Below, piece after piece: positions 10,974 through 21,558 of a DNA stretch of 64,000 bases. This stretch comes from Streptomyces sp. V3I7 (GTDB lineage Bacteria; Actinomycetota; Actinomycetes; Streptomycetales; Streptomycetaceae): NCBI RefSeq assembly GCF_030817495.1, contig NZ_JAUSZK010000001.1:5311001-5375000 (forward strand), written 5' to 3'. Position numbers and translations under genes: made by a program. Below the pieces are notes generated by a model that did no database searches, was not told the origin of the DNA, and saw nothing but the letters and a program-made list of their open reading frames with translations. Numbering within the stretch: the first letter of the stretch is position 1; each line of letters opens with the position of its first letter.

Positions 10974-11528
10974 GTGACGACGTCCTCCGAGTTCCCCACC
11001 ATCGCCCCGCGTCTGTCGGACGCGGAGCGCGACAAGGCGCTCCGGGCGCTGCGTGACGGCGTCGCCGCGGGCCGGCTGTCGCACGACACGTTCGTCCGCC
11101 GCATGGAGCTGGTGCTGGTGGCGCGCCGGACCGACGAACTCGCCGCGCTCACCGCCGACCTGCCCGGCGAACGCCCCCGCTTCTCACGGGTGTTCTTCGG
11201 CACGGTCGAGGCCGTCTCCGGCTTCCCGGGCCGGCTGCGCGCCGCCTGGCAGGCCGAACGGCTGCCCAAGCTGCTGCTCCCACACGCCGCGAGCACCGGC
11301 CCGCTGTGCATCGGCCGGGGCCCGGGCAGCGGCCTGCGGCTGAACCACGAGACGGTGTCCCGCGCCCACGCCGAACTCAGTCTCCAGGGCGGTACGTGGG
11401 TCCTCAGGGACCTCGGCTCGACCAACGGCACGACCGTGAACGGGCGCCGGGTCGTGGGCGTCGCCGTCGTCCGCGAGGGCGACCAGGTCGGCTTCGGACA
11501 CGTCGCCTTCCGGCTCTCCGCCCACTGA
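10974..11528 (+). CDS. DUF1707 and FHA-domain protein
   Basis: 184 aa from GTG 10974. The N terminus (about 10-65) is a DUF1707 domain, with the motif LSDAERDKALRALRDGVAAGRLSHDTFVRRM common in actinobacterial envelope and signalling proteins. The C-terminal FHA domain (about 105-180) binds phosphothreonine and shows IGRGPGSGLRL, VSRAHAEL and LRDLGSTNGTTVNG. No membrane helix is seen, so it is probably a cytoplasmic adaptor for Ser/Thr kinase signalling. It diverges from treZ across about 185 bp that may hold both promoters. No kinase gene lies nearby, so its partner is unknown. Confidence 0.85.
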   Translation: MTTSSEFPTIAPRLSDAERDKALRALRDGVAAGRLSHDTFVRRMELVLVARRTDELAALTADLPGERPRFSRVFFGTVEAVSGFPGRLRAAWQAERLPKLLLPHAASTGPLCIGRGPGSGLRLNHETVSRAHAELSLQGGTWVLRDLGSTNGTTVNGRRVVGVAVVREGDQVGFGHVAFRLSAH

Positions 11529-11683
11529 GGCGCATACCGCTGAGGCACATCCCACTGAGGGCGCGGCCCGGCCCGGCGCGCCGGTGGCCGAAAACCTCGT
11601 ATCCGCCGAGGTGTTGACGCGCTCGTGAAGTCGTGACTGACTGTGCCTACGTCATGTACGCCAGGTGAGCCGACGGCCCCCCA

Positions 11684-13042
11684 GTGTGGAGGTGTGCCCT
11701 GCCGCTCCTCCGCTACCCCTCCGTGGACGAGCTGGGCGCCCGCGCGGCCGCGCTCGTCACCCGCCGTCCTGGGGACGCCCGGTTGCGCCGCATCGGCACC
11801 TCGCGCGCGGGCGCGCCCCTGTGGCTGCTCTCCATCGGTCACGGCAGCCGGAACGTCCTCGTCGTCGCCGGACCGCACGCCAACGAGCCCGTCGGCGGTG
11901 CCACCGCCCTGAACCTGGCCGAGCGCGCCCTCGCCGACCCCCGGCTCACCGAGGGCGCCGACGCCACCTGGAACCTGCTGCTGTGCCTGGACCCCGACGG
12001 CTCCCGCCGCAACGAGGGCTGGCTGGGCGGCCCGTACACCCTGGGGCGCTACTTCCGGAACTTCTTCCGGCCCGGCTTCCTGGAGCAGCCCGAGTGGCTG
12101 CCCGACGGCGCGGCGGCGGCCGCCCTGCCGGAGACGCGCGCCCTGCTCGCGGTCCAGGACGAGCTGCGCCCCCTCCTGCAGTGCTCGCTGCACGGCGTCG
12201 ACGTCGGCGGCGGCTTCGCCGAGCTCACCTGCGACCTGCCCGGCCTCGCCCCGCGCCTCGCCCGCATCGCGGCCCGGCTCGGCATCCCGCGCGAACTCGG
12301 CGCGTACGACGCCCTGTACTGGCCCGTCCTCGGCCCCGCCGTCTACCGGATCCCGCCACCGCACCGGGGCGACCTGGCCGCGGCCATCACCGAGGCCGCC
12401 GTCGAGTCGACCTGGTTCCACCCGCACCGGCACGGCACCGTCACCGCGGTCGTCGAGGCCCCCATGTGGGGCGTGGCCGCCGTGGAGGACGCCGCGCCGG
12501 CCACCGACCGGGAGCCGGTCCTGCGCACCGTCAGTCACGCCCTGCGCCGCGACACCCGCCTCCTCGACGGCATCCTCGGCCGCCTCCGCCCCCGGCTCGC
12601 GCCCACCCCGGACACGGCGGCCCTGCTCGCGGCGATCGACGACTACCTGCTGGTCTGCCCCGGCCTCGCCGACGCCTGGGACCCCGACCGAGCGGCGAGC
12701 CAGGCCCGGCCTCTCCCGCCGTTCACCAACGGCCATCTGGCCGCCCTGCGCATCGCCTGGCGCCGGCTGACCCTGCGCACGGCCGGGCTGCTGCACCGCC
12801 TGGCGCTGAGCGTGGGCCATGACGCGGCCGCGGAGCTGGACCGCCTCATCGACACCTGGTGCGCCGACTACGGCCCCGACGGCTGCCGGGCGCGCTGGAT
12901 CCCGGTGGCGCGCCAGGCCGAGTACCAGACGCGTGTGGTGCTCGGCACGTTCGAACTGGCGCTCCGGTACGGGGGTGTTCGCTCCCGTTCGGGTGAGTCG
13001 GACTGGGGCCGGGAGACCGCCGTGCCGATGCACAGGGAATGA
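11684..13042 (+). CDS. M14-family zinc carboxypeptidase
   Basis: 452 aa. Zinc-ligand motif HANE (in AGPHANEPVGG, about residue 68), the Arg-containing substrate segment DPDGSRRNEG, third ligand His in CSLHGVD, and catalytic Glu in VTAVVEAPMWG identify the M14 metallocarboxypeptidase fold. No secretion signal is evident. A C-terminal helical extension of about 150 residues lies outside the usual catalytic domain. Such enzymes remove C-terminal residues or act on cell-wall peptides and amides. GTG 11684 is the best start, but the ribosome site is weak. The stop overlaps the next start (ATGA), so the downstream protease-inhibitor gene is translationally coupled. Confidence 0.85.
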   Translation: MWRCALPLLRYPSVDELGARAAALVTRRPGDARLRRIGTSRAGAPLWLLSIGHGSRNVLVVAGPHANEPVGGATALNLAERALADPRLTEGADATWNLLLCLDPDGSRRNEGWLGGPYTLGRYFRNFFRPGFLEQPEWLPDGAAAAALPETRALLAVQDELRPLLQCSLHGVDVGGGFAELTCDLPGLAPRLARIAARLGIPRELGAYDALYWPVLGPAVYRIPPPHRGDLAAAITEAAVESTWFHPHRHGTVTAVVEAPMWGVAAVEDAAPATDREPVLRTVSHALRRDTRLLDGILGRLRPRLAPTPDTAALLAAIDDYLLVCPGLADAWDPDRAASQARPLPPFTNGHLAALRIAWRRLTLRTAGLLHRLALSVGHDAAAELDRLIDTWCADYGPDGCRARWIPVARQAEYQTRVVLGTFELALRYGGVRSRSGESDWGRETAVPMHRE

Positions 13043-13464
13043 CCCACACCACCACGGCGAAGGCCGTACGAGGCGCCCTGCTCGCGGCGGCCGCCCTCCT
13101 CGCCCTCGGCCCGGCGACGACCGCCCAGGCGGCCCCGCGGGACGCGGCCCAGGGCGACTGGCTCTACCTCACCGTCACCGGCGGTGACCTCGGCTCCGGC
13201 GACACCCACGGCACCCTGCTGCTGTGCGACCCGCCCCTCGGGCACGCCCACGCGGCCGAGGCCTGCGCCGAACTCGACGCGGCGAACGGCGACATCGACC
13301 GCATCCCGCCGCGCACCGACACCCTCTGCCCGATGATCTACGACCCGGTGACCGCCCAGGCGCGCGGGGTGTGGAAGGGGCAGCGGGTCGAGTACCTCAA
13401 GACGTTCTCCAACGCCTGCGAGCTGGGCGTGCGCACGCGGTCGGTGTTCGCGTTCGACATGTGA
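13039..13464 (+). CDS. subtilisin inhibitor-like (SSI family) secreted protein
   Basis: 141 aa. A Sec signal peptide (about 1-31, hydrophobic run GALLAAAALLALG, cleavage after AQA) is followed by an SSI fold. The four conserved Cys are in LLLCDPP, EACAELD, DTLCPMIYDP and SNACELG, and would form two disulfides. The reactive loop reads CPMIYDP; by alignment with classical SSI (CPMVYDP) the P1 residue is Met, which suits subtilisin-like proteases. The conserved C terminus is SVFAFDM. SSI proteins are exported and control extracellular proteases and transglutaminase activation. The start overlaps the stop of the M14 gene by 4 bp. Confidence 0.93.
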   Translation: MTHTTTAKAVRGALLAAAALLALGPATTAQAAPRDAAQGDWLYLTVTGGDLGSGDTHGTLLLCDPPLGHAHAAEACAELDAANGDIDRIPPRTDTLCPMIYDPVTAQARGVWKGQRVEYLKTFSNACELGVRTRSVFAFDM

Positions 13465-13469
13465 GGGAC

Positions 13470-13506
13470 CGGCGGGGTGGAGCACCGCGCGTGTTCCACC
13501 CCGCCG
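13470..13506. terminator. bidirectional stem-loop between SSI gene and treY
   Basis: Bases 13470-13485 and 13491-13506 form an almost perfect inverted repeat (GCGGGGTGG...CAC with its complement, about 15 of 16 pairs, 5-base loop). It sits in the 94 bp between two converging genes, starting 6 bp after the inhibitor stop, and should stop transcription from both sides. Confidence 0.75.
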
Positions 13507-13558
13507 CACCTCCCTGCCCCCCCCCGCCGCACATCCCCCTCGCCGCACATCCCCGCCC

Positions 13559-15928
13559 TCAGCCCTCGCCGACCCGCTCCAGCAGCGCCACCGGCATCGG
13601 CCGGAAAAGGTCCGCCACGCGCGCGTGGCCGGTGAACTCGCGCTCCGGGGCCAGCGGATCGACCCAGCGTCCGGGCGGCAGCGGCAGCCGGGTGTCGCCC
13701 CAGCCCCCGGACTCCGCGAGGCGCAGCGACAGCCGGGTGACCGCCGTGAGTACCTCGCCCGCGCGCGTGAACGCCAGGCAGTGGGACGCCGCCGGGCCCT
13801 CCGCGGCGAGCGGCTCGTACGTCGCCGAGGCGCCGAAGGCCTCCGGCCGGCGGGCCCGCAGGCGCAGGGCCGCCTCCGTGAGCTTCGCCTTCTCGCCGGC
13901 CTCCGCGGGCGGGAAGGCCGCCGGGCGCCGGTTGTCGGGGTCCACCAGCGCGCGGTACTCGTTCTCCGTGCCCTGGTAGAGGTCCGGCACGCCGGGCATC
14001 GTCAGGTGGGCCAGGGCGGTGCCCAGGACGTTGGCCCGGATGTGGGGCTCCAGCGCCACGCGCAGCGCGGCCACGTGCTCGCCGGGAGGGCCGCAGGGGC
14101 CGGCCGTCACGAAGTCCGCCACCGCCTGTTCGTACGGCGGTTCCTGCTCCGTCCAGCTCGTGTACAGGCCCGCCTCGCGCACGTGCTTCAGCAGCGCCTG
14201 TCGCACGCGCCCGGCGTCCGCCGGGCCCAGCCCGAACACCGTCTGCCAGGCGGCCCACGCCAGTTGCGGGTCCGGGACGCCGCCGCCGTCGCGGGTCAGC
14301 TCGGCGAGCAGGTCCGCCCAGCGCCGGGGGCACTCGGTCAGCACGGCCAGCGCCGCGCGGACGTCGGCGCTGCGCTTGGTGTCGTGGGTCGAGACCACGG
14401 TCCCGGTGAGCGGCCAGTCACGCTGCACGCGCGCGCAGTACGCGTGGAAGTCCTCCGGGGACACGGCAGGACGGCCGGGATCGCCGCCCACCTCGGTCGC
14501 CGCGAGCAGCGGGACGTAGCGGTAGAACGCCGTGTCCTCCACGGACTTGGCGCGCAGCGCGGAGGCGGTCTGCGCGAACCGCGCGCGGAACTCCGCGAGC
14601 TCCGGCCGGTGCTCCGCCGCCTCCACGTCGTCCGGGGCCAGCAGCAGGTCGCGTACGACGTCGACGGCCTCGGCCTCCTCGGGGACGAGGAAGGCGAGCC
14701 GGGCCTCCTCGGCGCCCCGCTCCGTGACCACCGAGGCCGCGTCCGCCGCCGTGTACGGCCGGTACACGCGCATCCGTACCAGCAGCTCCCGCAGGGCCGT
14801 GCGCAGCGCCCAGGGGGCGCGGTCGCGGTGGGCCGGGTCCGGTGAGGCGGCGCAGGCGCGGCTCGCCGCGCGCGTGAGCCGGTCCGTCTCGGTGGCCAGC
14901 TCGTGCGTGAGCACCTTGTACGCCGCCCGGCGCACCGTCGCCTCCCAGTCGCCGCCGCGGTCCGTCTGCGGGGCCGCGAAGTGCCGGTAGGCGTCGAGGA
15001 GTTCACCGGCCCCGGCCGGGTCGGTGAACAGGCCGTCGACGTGGTGGAGGGCGTCGTAGCCGGTGGTGCCCGCGACGGGCCACGCGGCGGGGAGGCGCTC
15101 CCCGTCGGCCAGGATCTTCTCGACGACGGTCCAGCGGCCGCCGGTCGCCTCGTGCAGTCGCCGCAGATAGCCGCCGGGATCGGCGAGACCGTCGGGATGA
15201 TCGACGCGCAGCCCGTCCAGCACGCCCTCCTCCAGCAGCTGGAGGAGCTTGCCGTGGGTGGCGTCGAAGACCTCCGGGTCCTCCACGCGCACCCCGATGA
15301 GCTCGGAGATGCTGAAGAACCGCCGGTAGTTGAGCTCCGTACGGGCCAGCCGCCACCACACCGGCCGGTACCACTGGGCGTCCAGCAGCCGCGGCAGCGG
15401 CAGGTCCTCCGTGCCCTCCCCGAGCGGGAAGGCGTGATCGTGGTAGCGCAGCACGTCACCGTCGACCACGAGGTGCTCCAGCTCCCCGCCGACCGGCCCG
15501 CCGAGCACCGGCAGCAGCACCTGCCCGCCCTGCGCCTCCCAGTCGATGTCGAACCAGCGCGCGTACGGCGACTTCGGGCCCTCCCGCAGCACCTCCCACA
15601 GGGCGCCGTTGTGGCGCGGGGCCATGGCCATGTGGTTCGGCACGATGTCAGCCACGAGGCCGAGCCCGTGCTCCCGCGCGGTGCGCGCCAGCGCGCGCAG
15701 CCCCTCCTCGCCGCCCAGCTCGCCGCGCACGCGCGCGTGGTCCACGACGTCGTAGCCGTGCGCGGAACCGGGCACGGCCTCCAGGACGGGGGACAGGTGC
15801 AGGTGCGAGACGCCGAGCGACGCCAGGTAGGGCACGGCAGCCGCGGCCGCCGCGAACGGGAACGCGGGCTGCAGCTGCAGTCGGTACGTGGCCGTCGGCA
15901 CCATCGGGTGGGGTCGCTCAGAAGTCAT
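13559..15928 (-). CDS. treY: malto-oligosyltrehalose synthase
   Basis: 789 aa, GH13 family. It isomerises the reducing-end alpha-1,4 glucosyl linkage of a maltodextrin to alpha,alpha-1,1, making malto-oligosyltrehalose for TreZ. The N terminus has the family start PTATYRLQLQPAFPF, then YLASLGVSHLHLSPVL, DIVPNHMA (first Asp), the nucleophile region in GLRVDHPDGLADP, the acid/base Glu in VVEKIL, and VSTHDTKRS late in the barrel. The C terminus has TMPGVPDLYQGTE and the typical DPDNRRP. ATG 15928 is preferred to a longer in-frame start because it opens the conserved region. It lies 97 bp downstream of glgX on the same strand and may share its transcript. Confidence 0.96.
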   Translation of the reverse strand: MTSERPHPMVPTATYRLQLQPAFPFAAAAAAVPYLASLGVSHLHLSPVLEAVPGSAHGYDVVDHARVRGELGGEEGLRALARTAREHGLGLVADIVPNHMAMAPRHNGALWEVLREGPKSPYARWFDIDWEAQGGQVLLPVLGGPVGGELEHLVVDGDVLRYHDHAFPLGEGTEDLPLPRLLDAQWYRPVWWRLARTELNYRRFFSISELIGVRVEDPEVFDATHGKLLQLLEEGVLDGLRVDHPDGLADPGGYLRRLHEATGGRWTVVEKILADGERLPAAWPVAGTTGYDALHHVDGLFTDPAGAGELLDAYRHFAAPQTDRGGDWEATVRRAAYKVLTHELATETDRLTRAASRACAASPDPAHRDRAPWALRTALRELLVRMRVYRPYTAADAASVVTERGAEEARLAFLVPEEAEAVDVVRDLLLAPDDVEAAEHRPELAEFRARFAQTASALRAKSVEDTAFYRYVPLLAATEVGGDPGRPAVSPEDFHAYCARVQRDWPLTGTVVSTHDTKRSADVRAALAVLTECPRRWADLLAELTRDGGGVPDPQLAWAAWQTVFGLGPADAGRVRQALLKHVREAGLYTSWTEQEPPYEQAVADFVTAGPCGPPGEHVAALRVALEPHIRANVLGTALAHLTMPGVPDLYQGTENEYRALVDPDNRRPAAFPPAEAGEKAKLTEAALRLRARRPEAFGASATYEPLAAEGPAASHCLAFTRAGEVLTAVTRLSLRLAESGGWGDTRLPLPPGRWVDPLAPEREFTGHARVADLFRPMPVALLERVGEG

Positions 15929-16025
15929 GGAACCTACGTACCCATCCCGCCACCTTTCGTGACAGCCCGACACGCGGCAGCCATGCACGCGGCAGCCCGG
16001 CACGCGGCCCGGACCCGGTGAGCCT

Positions 16026-18152
<2,127 letters not shown>

Positions 18153-18449
18153 GACCACGACTCTTTCAGGTGTACCGCTCCGGCGGGGGTGCCTTGCCCA
18201 CGAGTCTCCCCGAAAGTGCCGGACACACCCGTCTCTTCCCGCCCTGACGTACCCCTCGGCACCCCCTCGCGCTGTGCCCCCGTTATGAATCCGCTCACTC
18301 CCGCGGCACACGAGAGTGGGAACGGCCACAGGAACACGGGAAGTTGGGGGAGTGAGCCTGGCCATCGGGCTGCATCGCCGACCGCTCCCGGAGTACCCTT
18401 CCTTGATCGTTGGGAACGGGAGCTCGGGGGAGCGGAAGGCGGTGCACGG

Positions 18450-19688
18450 GTGGGCTCGGGAGGGCTGGAGCTGCCCCCTGGTGGCGAGGGTCGCGAGGGG
18501 AACTCCACAGACGTCCCGCCCGGCGCGGTGTCGCTGGCACGGCCGATGGACGCAGGGGCGATCGGTCCGGAACTGGACTGGGACGCCGACGCCTGGCGCG
18601 AGGTGCGCACCCGCGCCCAGCGGGCCGGCCGGGCCTACATCTGGCTGAACCTCGTCGAGCAGCGGCTGCGCGCCGTCGTGGCCGCCGTGCTGCGGCCCGT
18701 GTACGAGCCCGTGCACGGCGACGAGTGGGTGGTCGCCGCGGCCGGACCGGCCGGACAGGAGTGGGTGCACCGGGCCGTCGCCGTGCGCGAAGTCAGCCGC
18801 CGCAAGGGCTACTTGCTCGACCCGGCCGACGACAACGTGCTCAGCTTCCTCACGCTGCCGCAGCTGCGCGAGCTGCTGGTGCAGCACTGGCCCTGCTTCG
18901 AGCCCTACTTCGACGAGCGCCGGGAGCTCGAACTCGCCCTGGACGAGCTGGAGGTCACGCGCAACGTGGTCTCCCGCAACCGCGCCCTGTCCGAGGCCGT
19001 CCTCGCCCAGGCCGAACGCGCCTCGGCCCGGCTGCTGGACATGCTCGGCTCGGGCGGCGACGTGCCCTCCTCGCGCCGGCTGCCCGTCGACGCCGTCGAG
19101 GACCTCGTCGGCGACCGGTACGCGGACGTGGTCGCCGTGCACCCCGACCGGGTGCGCCTGATGCGGCAGTTCCCCGCCGAGGACCTGTTCGGCGGGGCCC
19201 GCCGCCTCGACGCCGCCGGCATCGGCCTCAACCTGCTCGTGCAGAACTTCTCCGGACGACGGCTGGTGCGGCTGGCCGAGGCGGGCTGCCGGGTGCGGCT
19301 GCTCTTCCTCAATCCGGCCTCCAGCGCGGTGAAGCGGCGCGAGCGCGAACTCGGCATCAAGCGGGGCGAGCTGAGCCGCTCCGTCGAGATGAACATCCTG
19401 CACATGCGCCGGGTGCGCTCCCGGCTGCGCGACCCGGGCGCCTTCGAGATCCAGGTGTACGACGAGACGCCGCGCTTCACGGCGTACCTCGTGGACGGCG
19501 ACGGCTCGGACGGCATCGCCGTGGTGCAGTCGTACCTGCGCGGGGCGCGGGGGATGGAGTCGCCGGTGCTGGTGCTGCGCAACGGCAGCCGGGTGCTCAA
19601 GTCGGACGACGTGGTCGAGCCCGGCCTCTTCCCCACCTACCGCGAGGAGTTCGAGCAGGCCTGGGCGGATTCGCGGCCTGTGTCCTGA
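18450..19688 (+). CDS. SAV2148-type HEPN domain protein
   Basis: 412 aa from GTG 18450. The N-terminal half (about 40-200) is a helical HEPN-like domain, with YIWLNLVEQRLRAVVAAVLRPVY and KGYLLDPADDNVLSFLTLPQLRELL. HEPN domains often bind or cut RNA, but the usual RxxxxH motif is not obvious. The C-terminal half (about 230-412) contains GIGLNLLVQNFSGRRLVRLAEAG, then RVRLLFLNPASSAVKRRERELG and TPRFTAYLVDGD, which recalls DUF5919/phospholipase-D-like stress proteins. The protein is strongly conserved in Streptomyces as far as I know, but of unknown function. A longer in-frame start at ATG 18286 exists but reads low-complexity. It is divergent from glgX across 297 bp that must hold both promoters. 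Confidence 0.75.
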   Translation: MGSGGLELPPGGEGREGNSTDVPPGAVSLARPMDAGAIGPELDWDADAWREVRTRAQRAGRAYIWLNLVEQRLRAVVAAVLRPVYEPVHGDEWVVAAAGPAGQEWVHRAVAVREVSRRKGYLLDPADDNVLSFLTLPQLRELLVQHWPCFEPYFDERRELELALDELEVTRNVVSRNRALSEAVLAQAERASARLLDMLGSGGDVPSSRRLPVDAVEDLVGDRYADVVAVHPDRVRLMRQFPAEDLFGGARRLDAAGIGLNLLVQNFSGRRLVRLAEAGCRVRLLFLNPASSAVKRRERELGIKRGELSRSVEMNILHMRRVRSRLRDPGAFEIQVYDETPRFTAYLVDGDGSDGIAVVQSYLRGARGMESPVLVLRNGSRVLKSDDVVEPGLFPTYREEFEQAWADSRPVS

Positions 19689-19788
19689 AGTGTTCCCGCG
19701 GCAGGCGGGGCACGGTGGTCGGATTGTCAGTGGCCCGTGCGAGGGTGGAGACCACTGGGGGAACGCACCACCACGAAGGGGGACACCC

Positions 19789-20508
19789 ATGGGCTGGCAC
19801 CGGGAGCTGCTGATCGGCTTCGACCTGGAGACGACCGGGACGGATCCGGGCAAGGCGCGCATCGTCACGGGCGCCGTGATCGAGGTCAGGGCCGGACAGG
19901 TCCTCGGGCAGCGGGACTGGCTGGCGGATCCGGGCGTGGAGATCCCGGCCGACGCGGTGGCCGTGCACGGCATCAGCAACGAGCGCGCCGCGGCCGAGGG
20001 CCGCCCCGCCGACCAGGTCGCCGACGCCATCGCGGACGTCCTGGTCACGTACTGGAAGGCGGGCGTCCCCGTCGTCGCCTACAACGCCGCCTTCGACCTC
20101 ACCCTGCTCTCCGCCGAACTGCGGCGGTACGGGCTGCCGTCGCTGTCCGAGCGGCTCGGCACCGACCCCGCGCCGGTCCTCGACCCGTACACCATCGACC
20201 GCCGCGTCGACCGCTACCGCCGGGGCAAGCGCAACCTGGAGGCCGTCTGCGCCGAGTACGGCGTCGTCCTCGATGCCGCCCACGACGCCTCGGCCGACGC
20301 CCTCGCCGCGGCCCGTCTGGCCTGCGCGATAGCCGACCGCCACCCCAAGGTCGCGGCCCTCGGCCCGGCGGAGCTGCACCGCCGTCAGATCGAGTGGTAC
20401 GCCGAGTGGGCGGCGGACTTCCAGAGCTTCCTGCGCCGCAAGGGCGACGCGGCCGCCGTGGTCGACGGCCGCTGGCCGCTGCGGGAGACGGCCGGGCAGC
20501 GGGTCTGA
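19789..20508 (+). CDS. DnaQ-like 3'-5' exonuclease
   Basis: 239 aa, DEDDh exonuclease fold. Exo I is FDLETTGTDP (acidic pair Asp15 and Glu17), Exo II is YNAAFDLTLLSAEL, and Exo III is HDASADALAAA, supplying the final His and Asp. It removes 3'-terminal nucleotides from DNA or RNA and resembles the DNA polymerase III epsilon subunit, but has no polymerase-binding tail I can recognise. The C-terminal 40 residues are typical of the Streptomyces stand-alone form. ATG 19789 has GAAGGGGGA eight bases upstream. It is transcribed away from the HEPN gene (100 bp gap) and converges on the next gene. Confidence 0.92.
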   Translation: MGWHRELLIGFDLETTGTDPGKARIVTGAVIEVRAGQVLGQRDWLADPGVEIPADAVAVHGISNERAAAEGRPADQVADAIADVLVTYWKAGVPVVAYNAAFDLTLLSAELRRYGLPSLSERLGTDPAPVLDPYTIDRRVDRYRRGKRNLEAVCAEYGVVLDAAHDASADALAAARLACAIADRHPKVAALGPAELHRRQIEWYAEWAADFQSFLRRKGDAAAVVDGRWPLRETAGQRV

Positions 20509-20533
20509 CCAACTCCGCTGCGGCAGCCGGGGA

Positions 20534-21397
20534 TCAGAACGGGTACCAGCGCACCGTCTCGTCGCCGTCCCGCAGCGAGGCCACCCGGCGCCGGAACTCC
20601 GCCAGCGCCTTGGGGTTGGACGGGGCGTGCTGGGCGACCCAGGCACAGCTCGCCGTCTCGCGGGCGCCCCGCAGCACCGAACAGCCCTCCCACGCACGCA
20701 CGTCCCAGCCGTACGCCTGCGTGAAGGCGTCGTACGCCTCGGCGGGCAGGCCGTAGCGGTCGCGGGACAGGGCCATGACGACCAGGTCGTGCTCGCGCAG
20801 GTCGGCGGAGACGGTCTCCAGGTCGACCAGGACCGGGCCGTCCGGGCCGATGTGCACGTTGCGGGGCAGCGCGTCGCCGTGGATCGCACCCGGCGGCAGC
20901 TGGGGCGTCAGCGCCGCCGCGGCCGCCGCGAACCCGTCGCGCCGCTCGCGCAGGTACGCCGCGTCCGCGGGGTCGATCGCGTCGCCCGCGAGCCGCAGCC
21001 AGCGCTCGACACCGCCCAGCAGCTCGCGGGGCGGCAGCTCGAAGGAGGGGGAGGGAAGCACGTGCACGAGCCGCAGCAGCTCGGCCAGATCCCGCGGCTC
21101 AGCGGGCCGCACGGCGTCGGGCAGCCGGTGCCACACGGTCACCGGGTGCCCGTCCACCAGCAGAGCCTCGGGCGCGGCCGCCCGCACGGCCGGCACGTCC
21201 GCGTCGGCCAGCCAGCCGGCGACGGCCAGCTCCCGCCGCGCCCGGCCCAGCAGTTCGGCGTCGCGGCCCACCTTGACCACCAGGTCACCGGCGGCGAACA
21301 CCGCGTTCTCGCCGAGGGCGAGGAGCCGCGCGTCCCGCGCCGGTCCGGGCAGCACCCCTGCCGCGGCCAGTACGTCCCGCGCCCGTCCCTCGTCCAT
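20534..21397 (-). CDS. aminoglycoside phosphotransferase (APH) family protein
   Basis: 287 aa. The kinase-like fold has a nucleotide-binding start (LLALGENAVFAAGDLVVKVGRD, Lys near 55), the catalytic loop IHGDALPRN (Asp is the catalytic base) and the metal-binding VLVDLETVSADLREHD. All key residues are present, unlike the APH-like gene at 7788. The substrate is unknown; the family includes small-molecule kinases and antibiotic-modifying enzymes. ATG 21397 starts the conserved part; a longer in-frame start at 21517 adds a non-conserved leader. It diverges from the ABC importer genes, separated by 161 bp. Confidence 0.82.
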   Translation of the reverse strand: MDEGRARDVLAAAGVLPGPARDARLLALGENAVFAAGDLVVKVGRDAELLGRARRELAVAGWLADADVPAVRAAAPEALLVDGHPVTVWHRLPDAVRPAEPRDLAELLRLVHVLPSPSFELPPRELLGGVERWLRLAGDAIDPADAAYLRERRDGFAAAAAALTPQLPPGAIHGDALPRNVHIGPDGPVLVDLETVSADLREHDLVVMALSRDRYGLPAEAYDAFTQAYGWDVRAWEGCSVLRGARETASCAWVAQHAPSNPKALAEFRRRVASLRDGDETVRWYPF

Positions 21398-21558
21398 CCG
21401 TCCGCCTCCGTGTCCCGTGTCGGTGGGCCTGATGCCTCGGCCAGTGTCGCATTCGCACAGGTCGGGACCCCTGTGCGGTCCCTTGACGAGCGGCCGGGCC
21501 TTGACGACCATGAGCACGCCAACCGGGCCGCCCGAGCCCGCGCGAAGGGGCTGATGCC

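Noticed and set aside
10811..13033. 740-codon minus-strand frame opposite FHA and carboxypeptidase genes
   Set aside because: Low-complexity Gly/Val/Arg text; plus-strand products are well supported by motifs.
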